Source: an uncultured Collinsella sp.
GTDB lineage: Bacteria; Actinomycetota; Coriobacteriia; Coriobacteriales; Coriobacteriaceae
Reading direction: 5' to 3'
Assembly (NCBI GenBank): GCA_937995345.1
Contig: CALKKS010000015.1
Coordinates: 62,001-126,000 of the forward strand
Length of the DNA stretch: 64,000 nt
Position numbers and translations under genes: made by a program. Shown here piece after piece: positions 1 to 7,588 of the stretch. The stretch's first letter is position 1; the number at the start of each line of letters is the position of its first letter. The notes beneath the pieces were generated by a model, which was given only the letters and a program-made list of their open reading frames with translations, did no database searches and was not told the origin of the DNA.

Positions 1-1415
1 AAGCAGCTATCGAGGTCTGGCCCTCGCTCGACCACGCCGCCGCGGCGTTTGAAGCCGCGACCAGCGCGGATGCCGTGGGCGAGGCCGCAGATGCCGGCGA
101 CGCCGACGACGAGACCGGTGCCGTGCCCGCCATGCCCGAGCCCGCCGCCACACTCGACCTGGGTGACGGCAAGCCACTGCCCGTGCTCATCCCCGAGTCC
201 GAGCAGTTCGCCAACCGCCTGCGCAAGAACGCCCGCCTGCGCCGCAAGTGGGCCAAGCGCGAGGGCGTGAGCTGCTACCGCGTCTACGATGCCGACCTGC
301 CCGACTACTCCGCCGCCATCGACCTGTACGAGGGCTGCCCGCAGACACCGGGCCGTTGGCTCGTCATCGCCGAATACGCCGCGCCCAAGACCATCGATCC
401 CGCGCTGGCTCAAGCCCGCATGCTCGACATCTTGGCCATCGCGCCGCGTATCCTGGATGTTCCGGCCGAGCATGTGCACGCCAAGGCCCGCATGCGCTCG
501 CGCGGCGGCTCGCAGTACGGCAAGCAGGGCGCCGGCAAGGGCGGCTCGGGCGAGCGCGCCAACATCGCGCGCCGGCGCCTGCCCCTCATCGAGGAGGGCG
601 GCCTTACCTTTGCCGTCAACTTTGACGACTACCTGGACGTCGGCATCTTCCTGGACCACCGCGTCACCCGCGACCTGGTACGCGAGCACGCCAAGCAGGC
701 CCGCCGCTTCCTCAACCTGTTCGCCTACACCGGCACCGCTACCTGCTACGCAGCCGATGGCGGCGTCGAGGAGACCGTGACGGTCGACCTCTCGAACACC
801 TACCTGGACTGGGCCGAGCGCAACATGCGCCAGAACGGCTTTGTGGGCCCGCAGCATCACTTTGTGCGCGACGACGTGCTCGCCTGGATTCGCGACCAGC
901 GCCAGACACGTAACCGCTGGGACCTAATCTTTGTCGACCCGCCCACGTTCTCGAACTCGTCCAAGATGGGCCGCCGCACCTGGGATGTCCAGCGCGACCA
1001 CGTTGAGCTGCTGGCCGGCGTATCGCGCCTGCTCACGCAGAGCGGCCATGCCATCTTTAGCTGCAACCTGCGTGGCTTCCGCCCCGAGACGCGCAAGCTC
1101 GCGCGTGCGGGCGTGGTGCTACAGGACATTACGGCGCAGACCATCCCCGAGGACTTCGCGCGCAACCAAAAGGTGCACCACTGCTATATTGTGCGCCGCC
1201 TGCCCATCGAGGACGCCATGGCCGAGGTCGGTTTTAGCGCCGAGGAAATTGCCGAGCGCGTCGAGGAGCTGCGTAACCCCGAGGCCCGCAAGCCCCGTGC
1301 GGCGGCGTCTGGCCACGCGCACGCCGGCGACAGGCCGAGCGGCAACGGCAAGCCCTCCCCCGCCGGCAGGCCCAAGAAGAAGTTCTACGCCAGCAAGCCA
1401 AAACACCGCAGCTAG
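1..1415 (+). CDS. rlmL: 23S rRNA guanine methyltransferase RlmKL-like, 5'-truncated by window edge
   Basis: The reading frame is open from base 3, so the start lies outside the window; a GTG at 75 is internal and not a convincing start. What remains matches the C-terminal half of bifunctional RlmKL, which makes m2G2445 and m7G2069 in 23S rRNA. Visible are the RlmK-type entry FLDHRVTRDLVREHAK, the SAM-binding NLFAYTGTATCYAA, the ribose-binding acidic DLSNTYLDWAERNM and the catalytic-loop motif FVDPPTFSNS. The last 60 residues are a Lys/Arg/Ala-rich tail ending KKKFYASKPKHRS, not part of the usual domain and probably an RNA-binding extension. Convergent with the HAD gene. The RlmK half is secure; the RlmL half is not seen. 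Confidence 0.85.
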   Translation, partial: AAIEVWPSLDHAAAAFEAATSADAVGEAADAGDADDETGAVPAMPEPAATLDLGDGKPLPVLIPESEQFANRLRKNARLRRKWAKREGVSCYRVYDADLPDYSAAIDLYEGCPQTPGRWLVIAEYAAPKTIDPALAQARMLDILAIAPRILDVPAEHVHAKARMRSRGGSQYGKQGAGKGGSGERANIARRRLPLIEEGGLTFAVNFDDYLDVGIFLDHRVTRDLVREHAKQARRFLNLFAYTGTATCYAADGGVEETVTVDLSNTYLDWAERNMRQNGFVGPQHHFVRDDVLAWIRDQRQTRNRWDLIFVDPPTFSNSSKMGRRTWDVQRDHVELLAGVSRLLTQSGHAIFSCNLRGFRPETRKLARAGVVLQDITAQTIPEDFARNQKVHHCYIVRRLPIEDAMAEVGFSAEEIAERVEELRNPEARKPRAAASGHAHAGDRPSGNGKPSPAGRPKKKFYASKPKHRS

Positions 1416-1426
1416 CCGCAAAAAAC

Positions 1427-1454
1427 GGGACAAACAACTCGGAGTTGTTGTCCC
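1427..1454. terminator. Bidirectional terminator between convergent genes
   Basis: A hairpin of GGGACAAACAACTC and GAGTTGTTGTCCC (one bulged base) sits between the two stop codons. On the minus strand it is followed by six T, so it best serves the PTS-ceramidase-HAD operon. Confidence 0.75.
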
Positions 1455-1459
1455 ATTTC

Positions 1460-2299
1460 TCAAATAAGGAAGAGATGCTTCAGCGCCGTCGCCACACCGT
1501 CGTCGGCGCACGTATCGGTCACGTAATCCGCGGCATCCTGAACATGCCGCGCAGCCTGTCCCATTGCGATGGCAACATCAGCCGCCTCGAGCATGGCAAG
1601 GTCGTTTTCCGAGTCGCCGAACGCATACGTTCGAACCCCTCGAAACCCATCCGTCAAACAGGACTCGATTCTCTCCGTCAACAGCCGCAAGCCCGACCCC
1701 TTGTCGACACCCGGCATCACAATTTCATGGCAGCCGTCGCCCACATCGTAATAGCCGAACTCACGCTGGAGGAACCCACTCCTTTGAAACGCCGGCATGG
1801 CCTCATCGGTGAAATCGACCTTGCCGAAGCGCAGTGTCGGGTTGGCGCGCGCCATGCCATCCAGACCCCGTGCCACCTCACCCCAATCATATAGGCTTTG
1901 TCCTGTGGGTGAGAGTTCCACGCATCCGTCCGTCCCCTCGAAAAAGGCAGCCATACCGCATCGGAGCATCTCGGAAACCATATGCTCCAACGTAACCCGG
2001 TCGAAGCACCGGTCGGCGATAACCTCGCCGTCGAGCTGGACATACGCGCCGTCCAAGCTCACGCAACCACGGAAAGGCAGCAGGTCGAACAGCTGGACGA
2101 GCCCGGGCATGGCACGTCCCGACGCGATGATGGGAATCCCACCGGCATCGGCAAACGCCCGGATTGCCTCGCACACCCGCGCACTCGGAACGCTACCGGG
2201 GCCCGTCTCCGGATCGCGATAGACGAGCGTTCCGTCGACATCGAAGAATCCGACCGCGAGCTCGCCCGGCTGCAGTCCCATCGCACCCTGCACCGTCAC
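1460..2299 (-). CDS. HAD-superfamily phosphatase, Cof type
   Basis: Predicted Mg-dependent phosphatase of the HAD IIB (Cof) subfamily, probably acting on a sugar phosphate. Motif I is FFDVDGTLV near the N-terminus, motif II is IIASGR, and the C-terminal GDSENDLAMLEAADVAIAMG is the Cof signature (motif IV plus cap return). I chose GTG at 2299 because it overlaps the preceding stop as GTGA and has GGGAG five bases upstream, a normal translational-coupling arrangement; TTG 2338 and ATG 2281 are alternatives. It is last in the mannose-PTS operon and ends at a terminator, so a role in dephosphorylating a product of that pathway is inferred. Confidence 0.85.
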   Translation of the reverse strand: MTVQGAMGLQPGELAVGFFDVDGTLVYRDPETGPGSVPSARVCEAIRAFADAGGIPIIASGRAMPGLVQLFDLLPFRGCVSLDGAYVQLDGEVIADRCFDRVTLEHMVSEMLRCGMAAFFEGTDGCVELSPTGQSLYDWGEVARGLDGMARANPTLRFGKVDFTDEAMPAFQRSGFLQREFGYYDVGDGCHEIVMPGVDKGSGLRLLTERIESCLTDGFRGVRTYAFGDSENDLAMLEAADVAIAMGQAARHVQDAADYVTDTCADDGVATALKHLFLI

Positions 2300-3528
2300 A
2301 ACTGCTCCCGATAGGCCTCGAGCATCTCCTCGGTCCAACCCTTGGGCATCTGCGTCACATAACTCTCGTAGCTCGTGCCGCCATAGGTATGCGCCGCAAC
2401 GAAGTAGCCCTGATAATCATTGGCGTAGCCGATCACCACCGTGTGTTTTCCCGTGTCCTCGAACGCTCCCTTGATCATGCCACCGAGCTCGCTTGCCAGC
2501 TCGCCCGGGAAGGTCACGAACACCACGCCGCCAAAGTCGAGCGTGGTCATCTCGACCGTAAAATCCATCTCATGGCGGGTCAGCTGCCCCTCGAGCATCA
2601 TTTTCTCGGTGTCGGCGAGTTTCTTCTCGTCGAACGTGGGGTTGTTGGCAAGCACCTCGAGCACCTCATCCAGCTGCTTTTGGTACCCGGGATAGAACTG
2701 CTCGTTGTTGTAGTGGACATGATGCTCGAAGCGGCTCACCTCGGGAGCCGAGAGCTCGACCGGCTCGAACGAGCCCTTCATGATCTCGCCCGCGATACCG
2801 TTGACGATGCGCCTGAGCTCGGCGAAATCGTTGCCCTGGCGGAACTGACGATTGCCTAAGTCGCCCGAGGCGCCCGTGAAGATATAGGGCACGCAGCCGA
2901 TCCAGTCGACGAGCTCGTCGCGCACGCCGCCCTGGACATCGGTCGTGAGCAAGCGATTGGCGGGGCCGACCACCGTCGCATGGCAGTTGAAATTGAGCAT
3001 CGCGCCCACCACGGAGCCGCCCGCATCCACAAAGCGCAGTACAAACGCCTCGTCATTGAACGGAAGCTCGGTATCGTTGCGGTTCGAATACCAGCCGCGC
3101 ACATGACGCAAGAGCATCTGGGCCTCGACCTCATGCTCGCGGTCGCGAAGCCGCGTCGCAGCTTGGAGCACCAGACCGGTCGCATACTCGACGTAGCCCG
3201 GCGTCGTCGGTATACCCATGGCCCCATCGCCCTCGAACCCGTTGGCGGCGGAATGCGTGTGGATCGAGTTGATGACGATGCACTCCGCCTCAATTCCCAG
3301 CAAGCTCGACAAGCCCTTCCTCATCGCGTCAGTCGTCCCGGCCGTGAGGATACAGACGTCGATTGAGACGAACAGGGCCTCGCGATGAGCGACCTCAACG
3401 AGCAGCAGCGTCGCTCGCGGCATATCGTGTACGCCGAGTCCGGGCTCCTTTCGAATGGGATGGATATAGCCCTCCATCCAAAATTTACCCTGGGGCGTGA
3501 TATCGACGGAAACACTTGCAGCCCTCAT
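2296..3528 (-). CDS. Cytosolic neutral/alkaline ceramidase-fold protein
   Basis: 410 residues matching the N-terminal domain of neutral/alkaline ceramidases (Ceramidase_alk family). Visible family landmarks are VDITP near residue 8, the zinc-ligand motif SIHTHSA (His90, His92), FNCHATVVGP (His183) and FTGASGDLGNR near 218. There is no signal peptide and no C-terminal ceramidase domain, unlike the secreted 600-750-residue enzymes, so acting on extracellular ceramide is unlikely. Its place behind a mannose-type PTS suggests instead an amidase or related hydrolase acting on an imported, phosphorylated N-acyl sugar; that is inference. Start ATG has a strong GGAGG six bases upstream. It is coupled to the HAD gene by a 4-base overlap. 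Confidence 0.75.
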   Translation of the reverse strand: MRAASVSVDITPQGKFWMEGYIHPIRKEPGLGVHDMPRATLLLVEVAHREALFVSIDVCILTAGTTDAMRKGLSSLLGIEAECIVINSIHTHSAANGFEGDGAMGIPTTPGYVEYATGLVLQAATRLRDREHEVEAQMLLRHVRGWYSNRNDTELPFNDEAFVLRFVDAGGSVVGAMLNFNCHATVVGPANRLLTTDVQGGVRDELVDWIGCVPYIFTGASGDLGNRQFRQGNDFAELRRIVNGIAGEIMKGSFEPVELSAPEVSRFEHHVHYNNEQFYPGYQKQLDEVLEVLANNPTFDEKKLADTEKMMLEGQLTRHEMDFTVEMTTLDFGGVVFVTFPGELASELGGMIKGAFEDTGKHTVVIGYANDYQGYFVAAHTYGGTSYESYVTQMPKGWTEEMLEAYREQL

Positions 3529-3542
3529 AGCTTCCTCCGTTC

Positions 3543-3577
3543 AAAAAAGCCCGGATCGGCTGCAAAGCCGCCCGGGC
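3543..3577 (-). terminator. Intra-operon terminator-like hairpin
   Basis: GCCCGGGCGGCT / AGCCGATCCGGGC stem with TTGC loop followed by six T on the minus strand, between the NIF3-like gene and the ceramidase-like gene. Since the genes run the same way it probably reduces rather than stops downstream expression. Confidence 0.65.
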
Positions 3578-3592
3578 ACGCTCTCCCATCCG

Positions 3593-4459
3593 CTAAGCGA
3601 CGACGTAGCGGTACGTGTCCTCCATGCGCACGAACGTCGCCGGCACCGCGTCGGTCCCGAGCGCGTCGGGCAGCCAACCCACCATATACTCCATCCCCGG
3701 CTCCTCAAGGTTGAAGTGGCCGATGGTGATGGCGCACCTGTTCTGCCCAAGCATCCCCGCATCGCGGATGTACTCGCACGTGGTGAAATCGATGAACTCC
3801 ATGGTCATGAGGCAATCGTCGCCGCGGGCGTCCGTCTCGTTGATCTCGTGCGTGTCGCTTTTGGCCTCGCCCGTCACATGCATCGGGATGCGCACACGGC
3901 GCACGCGGGCATGCGGGTCGCCCGTGATGCGGGTACCGTTGAGATCGAGTTTCGCGACCAGCTCGCGGGCCAGCTCGGTCGCATCCGTCTCCGGGACCTC
4001 ATACTCGAGGCAGAAGCCCTTATCATCGCCCACGCGGTAGTCGAGCCAACCGAGCTTGGCGGCCAGGCCGTAGAAGATGCCGTCCGCCATGGCGCCATCC
4101 GTATCGACGGGCACGCGGGAATGGATGAAGTCATGGCAGCGCCAGACCGCTCCGCCCCAGTCGTCAAGCAATTCCTTCTTGGCCTTGAACACCGCCGTGC
4201 CGCCCACCGCATCCTGATGGTCGCCGTGGTTCCAGAAAATGGCCTCGTGGCTGATGATACAGTTGGCGCCGAGCTCACGCGCCTTCTTGATGATGTCAAC
4301 CGTGGGCCAGATACACGTCACGATTCCCGTGCACTCCTGGTCGGTGTCGCCGTAGAGCACCTTGTCGCGGGTGGTCTCCTCATCGATCGGCTTGCCGGTG
4401 AATGAATCGATGCCGCCGCAATAGTCCTTGACATGCTGGATAACCTCGCTGATGAGCAT
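3593..4459 (-). CDS. NIF3/DUF34-family dinuclear metal protein
   Basis: 288 residues of the NIF3-like family (GTP cyclohydrolase I type 2/NIF3). The N-terminal CTGIVTCIWPTVDIIKKA plus ISHEAIFWNHGD (His71, His78) is the typical first metal site, and the C-terminal ITIGHFNLEEPGMEYM (His248, Glu252) is the GHxxxE metal motif. Family members form toroidal hexamers and bind two metals; the biochemical reaction is not settled. The central region is expanded relative to the shortest members. A good Shine-Dalgarno (GGAAGAG) precedes ATG 4459. Lying between PTS EIIA and a ceramidase-fold gene, it may hydrolyse or release a metabolite of the imported sugar; this is inference from position only. Confidence 0.82.
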   Translation of the reverse strand: MLISEVIQHVKDYCGGIDSFTGKPIDEETTRDKVLYGDTDQECTGIVTCIWPTVDIIKKARELGANCIISHEAIFWNHGDHQDAVGGTAVFKAKKELLDDWGGAVWRCHDFIHSRVPVDTDGAMADGIFYGLAAKLGWLDYRVGDDKGFCLEYEVPETDATELARELVAKLDLNGTRITGDPHARVRRVRIPMHVTGEAKSDTHEINETDARGDDCLMTMEFIDFTTCEYIRDAGMLGQNRCAITIGHFNLEEPGMEYMVGWLPDALGTDAVPATFVRMEDTYRYVVA

Positions 4460-4488
4460 GGTCTCTTCCTTTCAATCCACAGGGACAG

Positions 4489-4521
4489 AAAAAGGCGCGC
4501 GGAACCAAACCGACCGCGCCC
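4489..4521 (-). terminator. Terminator between EIIA and the NIF3-like gene
   Basis: Minus-strand stem GGCGCGG / CCGCGCGCC with an 11-base loop followed by TTTTT. It probably separates high-level PTS expression from the three downstream enzyme genes. Confidence 0.65.
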
Positions 4522-4530
4522 GAAGATGAG

Positions 4531-4932
4531 CTATTCGTCGTCCTCGTCGTCCTCGACGGTGAGGGTGTTGATGAGCTTGATGGATGCCCCGGCCATCGCG
4601 ATGGCCTCCTCGATGCCCTCGGCCGTGAGCGGAGCAGGCGCCAGGCAGAGTTCCATGGCGAGAACCACGTTCACACCAGCGACCACAAAGATGTTGGGCC
4701 CCACGTAGGGCATAAACTTCTGGTTGACGCTACCGGCGAGGATATCGGTCAAGACGAGAACCTCGTCTTCGGGGCCGAACTGCTCGAACACCGCGGCGAC
4801 CTGGGGCTCGAGCGGTCGCTCGTCGACATAGGCGCAGATAACGTGAAAGTCGCATTTTGCACCCAGGAATTCAAGCGTGTCGGCAAGCCCCTGGGCAAAC
4901 CGATGATGCGATGCGAGCACGACGTGTCTCAT
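4531..4932 (-). CDS. PTS EIIA, mannose family
   Basis: 133-residue cytosolic phosphocarrier of the mannose/sorbose PTS family. The N-terminus MRHVVLASHHRFAQGL carries the phospho-accepting His (His9 or His10), followed by the usual LxDILAGSVNQ helix (residues 72-82). It accepts phosphate from HPr and passes it to EIIB. The protein ends in an acidic tail EDDEDDE. It is a stand-alone EIIA, unlike E. coli ManX where EIIA and EIIB are fused. ATG 4932 has AAGGAG at good spacing. It is separated from EIID by 217 bases with three hairpins, an unusually large gap in this operon. Confidence 0.9.
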   Translation of the reverse strand: MRHVVLASHHRFAQGLADTLEFLGAKCDFHVICAYVDERPLEPQVAAVFEQFGPEDEVLVLTDILAGSVNQKFMPYVGPNIFVVAGVNVVLAMELCLAPAPLTAEGIEEAIAMAGASIKLINTLTVEDDEDDE

Positions 4933-5149
4933 AAGCTATCTCCTTGAATCGAAGAAGGCAGCACCAAGCAGCAATGGGTGCCCTCTAGACGAATCATCCC
5001 ATAGCAGCCGCCGCGGCGTGTAGGTAAGATGCGGCGGCTGCGATGGAACGGTTCGAATACGAACCGTTGCCGCGGGATGGCGCCCGCAGCATGCCGGGAG
5101 GCCCGGGGAAAGGTCTCCCGGCAAAAGGAAGGAAGCAGACGGAAGGCGC
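4933..5149 (-). other. EIID-EIIA intergenic region with three hairpins
   Basis: No gene is seen. Three inverted repeats lie in tandem: GCAGCCGCCGC at 5004-5014 with 5031-5041, AACGGTTCG at 5047-5055 with 5060-5068, and GCCGGGAG at 5093-5100 with 5115-5122. None is followed by a clear T tract on the minus strand. They could stabilise the upstream EIIBCD message or adjust the EIIA ratio by processing. Confidence 0.6.
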
Positions 5150-6031
5150 CTAGGCGGCGAGAATTCCAAAACCGGCGCAGACGCAACTCGCGACCAGAAT
5201 GCCCAAGATGATCCAGTTGAGCTTGACGCCCTTCTTGATCAGCTTGTAGACGACCACCGCGAGCAGAACCGCGAGGAGGTTGGGGAAGATCTGATCGAGC
5301 ACGCCCTCCTGGATGCCGAGTGAAATCTCGCCGTAGGTGAAGGTGAGCGGCGTGGAGATCTTAACGGCGCTGTAAATGAGCGAACCCACCACAGTGAGGC
5401 CGAGGATTGAGGCGGCGTCAGTCAGTACGTTGAGCTTATCACCCATCTTGGTGACGACGGAGGCGCCGGCCTTGTAGCCCTGGACGTAGTTCTGCATTCG
5501 CCAGAAGTACAGGGCAATCCACACAGCGAGCCAAAGCAGGATGCCGACGGGGCTTCCCTGCTGGGCCATGTAACCGGCGATGGAGCCGAGGATCGTCATG
5601 GGCAGGATCCAGATGAAGACGTCACCGATGCCCGAGATGGGACCCATGAGGCCGACCTTGAGATCGTTCTCGGCATTCATGCCGTTGAGGTGACCCTTGT
5701 CCTCGATGGCGAGGCCGGCACCGAGCAGCAGGCCGGAGACCGGCGGCGTGGCGTTGAACACGCAGTCAAGCTGGTTCAAAATCGCGGTGTTGAAAGCATC
5801 CTCGTCATTACCGTAGATCTTGCGGAGCGCGTAGTACGAGGCGAACATGGCACACGGGGCGTTCTGCGTGGCGTAGGAGTACGACACGGTGTCCATGAGG
5901 CACATGCGACGGGAGCAGATCTTGAGATCCTCGTCAGTCAGCACGGGCTCATAGGAGCCGTCGGGAAGCGGCTTGCGCTCCGGTGCCTCATCGAAATCCT
6001 TGAAATCTATGGGCTTGAAGAAGTTACTCAT
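5150..6031 (-). CDS. PTS EIID, mannose family
   Basis: 293-residue EIID membrane component that forms the sugar channel with EIIC. The family pattern MDTVSYSYATQNAPCAMFASYYALRKIYG is recognisable only in parts (for example LLLGAGLAIEDKG near 112 and LMGPISGIGD near 135), followed by C-terminal hydrophobic segments. The start is ATG 6031, giving MSNFFKPIDF and an 8-base overlap with EIIC; an upstream extension in the same frame is an Arg/Pro/Ser-rich stretch inside EIIC and is not real. Part of the EIIB-EIIC-EIID cluster. The sugar cannot be read from sequence. Confidence 0.88.
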   Translation of the reverse strand: MSNFFKPIDFKDFDEAPERKPLPDGSYEPVLTDEDLKICSRRMCLMDTVSYSYATQNAPCAMFASYYALRKIYGNDEDAFNTAILNQLDCVFNATPPVSGLLLGAGLAIEDKGHLNGMNAENDLKVGLMGPISGIGDVFIWILPMTILGSIAGYMAQQGSPVGILLWLAVWIALYFWRMQNYVQGYKAGASVVTKMGDKLNVLTDAASILGLTVVGSLIYSAVKISTPLTFTYGEISLGIQEGVLDQIFPNLLAVLLAVVVYKLIKKGVKLNWIILGILVASCVCAGFGILAA

Positions 6032-6818
6032 CTTCGAGCTCGCCTCCAATCTCGGTAGCGGCGGCGACGGCCGGGGTCTCAGACTTGAGACGGAAATACT
6101 CGATGGCGACGACGGCGCCAAGGAGCGCGATGGGCAGGACGGAGAGGTTGAGGTACGCGGCCAGCACGTAACCGGCGATCAGGAACGCGTAGAACTTCTT
6201 AACCGGCATGAACGTCAGCAAGATCGCGAAGCCGGTGACGGGCAGGACGCCTGCGGCGATGGAGAGGCCGCCGGTGAACCAAGCGGGCATGAAGGCGTTG
6301 ATGGCCTCGACGGCGGACTTACCAAAGGCGAGCACGATGACCATCGGGAGCGCACCCTGGAGGAACAGCCACAAATGGGACAGGAAGCACGAGGCGAGCA
6401 TCTTCTTGTAGTCGCGCTTGACGGCATAGCCGCGGATGACCTTGAAGACCCAGGAGTTGTAGATCTTGAAGATGACATCGAGCTGGACGTAGAGCATAGC
6501 GACGACGACGCCGATAGCAAGGCCGACGGAGACGTCGCCGTTGCCGGTCACGCACGCCGTGACCGTGGCGACCATACCGGCCATGCCGTAGTCGGGAGCG
6601 GAAGAGCCGCCCAGACCCGCGGCGCCCATGGACATGAGCTGGATGGTGCCGCCGACGATGAGGCCGGTGTTGGGATCACCCAGGATGATACCGGCGAGCC
6701 AGCACACAAGCGCGTGCATGAAGGGAATCGCCTGGGTGGAATACATATCGACCGCGCGGAAACCCGCGAGGAGGACGATGAGGACAAACTGGGGCGCGTT
6801 GACTTCCACGTTTATCAC
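6024..6818 (-). CDS. PTS EIIC, mannose/sorbose family
   Basis: 264-residue polytopic EIIC permease. It shows the family-typical ILGDPNTGLIVGGTIQLMSMG (residues 45-66) and several glycine-rich hydrophobic helices across the whole length. The start is GTG 6818, preceded by AAGGAAAG at five bases. It lies six bases after the EIIB stop and overlaps EIID, so the three are translationally coupled. Works with EIID as the membrane channel and is energised by EIIB. Confidence 0.88.
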   Translation of the reverse strand: MINVEVNAPQFVLIVLLAGFRAVDMYSTQAIPFMHALVCWLAGIILGDPNTGLIVGGTIQLMSMGAAGLGGSSAPDYGMAGMVATVTACVTGNGDVSVGLAIGVVVAMLYVQLDVIFKIYNSWVFKVIRGYAVKRDYKKMLASCFLSHLWLFLQGALPMVIVLAFGKSAVEAINAFMPAWFTGGLSIAAGVLPVTGFAILLTFMPVKKFYAFLIAGYVLAAYLNLSVLPIALLGAVVAIEYFRLKSETPAVAAATEIGGELEDE

Positions 6819-6824
6819 CTTTCC

Positions 6825-7313
6825 TTACAACGAGATGAACTCTGAGATGGGCACGGGCTTGTCGGTCGTCATGTAGCGGACCTCGACCTTGGTGCCAGAT
6901 GCCCCGATCTTCTGGTAGACGGGGATGTCCTCCTCCTTGATGAAGGCGCGACGCCCCGCCTGGACGCCCGGGGTGCCCTCGGGCGGGAGCTCCGTCAGGC
7001 CCAGTGTGAGCACCGGAATCTTCTGCCCGGCCTCGATCAGGTCGAGGAACGTCTGCGGGTCGCGGGCGATGGTGAACACGGTATGGTTGTCGTATTTACC
7101 GGCCTTGAAATTGGTGAGGGCCTTCTCCTCCGTGATGATCGATAGCGCTTGGCCCGAGGGCTTGGAAAGCTTCATGGCAGCCTTCCGTACCTCGTCATTG
7201 GCCGTAGCGTCGTCGATGATCATCGTTCGCTGCGTGGCATAGGTGGGGCACCAGAAGCCCTGAACGATGCCGTGCAGGAGGCGATAATCGATGCGCCCTG
7301 CGACGATGCTCAT
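6825..7313 (-). CDS. PTS EIIB, mannose family
   Basis: 162-residue EIIB. The N-terminus MSIVAGRIDYRLLHGIVQGF contains the phosphorylated His15 in the family RIDxRLxHG motif, although Tyr replaces the usual Asp/Asn in RIDD. Later blocks (DDATANDEVRKAAMKLS, VLTLGLTELPPEG) are also family-like. ATG 7313 has GGAAGGG seven bases upstream; longer in-frame starts run through non-coding leader sequence. First gene of the PTS structural operon, 275 bases behind its presumed regulator. Confidence 0.9.
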   Translation of the reverse strand: MSIVAGRIDYRLLHGIVQGFWCPTYATQRTMIIDDATANDEVRKAAMKLSKPSGQALSIITEEKALTNFKAGKYDNHTVFTIARDPQTFLDLIEAGQKIPVLTLGLTELPPEGTPGVQAGRRAFIKEEDIPVYQKIGASGTKVEVRYMTTDKPVPISEFISL

Positions 7314-7588
7314 TGCAACCCTTCCTTTCCGTGTCTGCGAGTCCGGGACCCGCTCCCTTGGGAGGGCACCGGCGGTGGCCGCGTCGCCCTCATCTCTTGC
7401 TGAACTCAAGATAGCGGCGTAAGGCCCCTTGCCGATCGGCGGCACGCCGAATCGACAGGCGCCCCCGAGTTGCAACAACCAGGGGGCGCCGATAAACAGG
7501 AATTGTGAAATTGTCGACACTCCCAAAGCGAACAGTCGACAACAGTGTCGAGCGGTACGGGGGCCGGAGCACAACAGTATGCGGCAGG
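7314..7588 (-). promoter_or_regulatory. PTS operon leader with repeated TGTCGACA-type sites
   Basis: No coding sequence is seen in this gap. TGTCGACA at 7512-7519, AGTCGACA at 7534-7541 and TGTCGAG at 7546-7552 form a cluster; the outer two are 34 bases apart, the same spacing as the pair in front of the regulator at 10379 and 10413. Downstream, a nine-base-pair hairpin (GGCGCCCCC/GGGGGCGCC, 7458-7490) would lie in the transcript leader. No -24/-12 sigma54 promoter could be recognised. A regulator-binding role is inferred. Confidence 0.55.

Noticed and set aside
7314..7588. Sigma54 (-24/-12) promoter before the PTS genes
   Set aside because: No GG-N10-GC element in the right orientation was found despite the LevR-like regulator.
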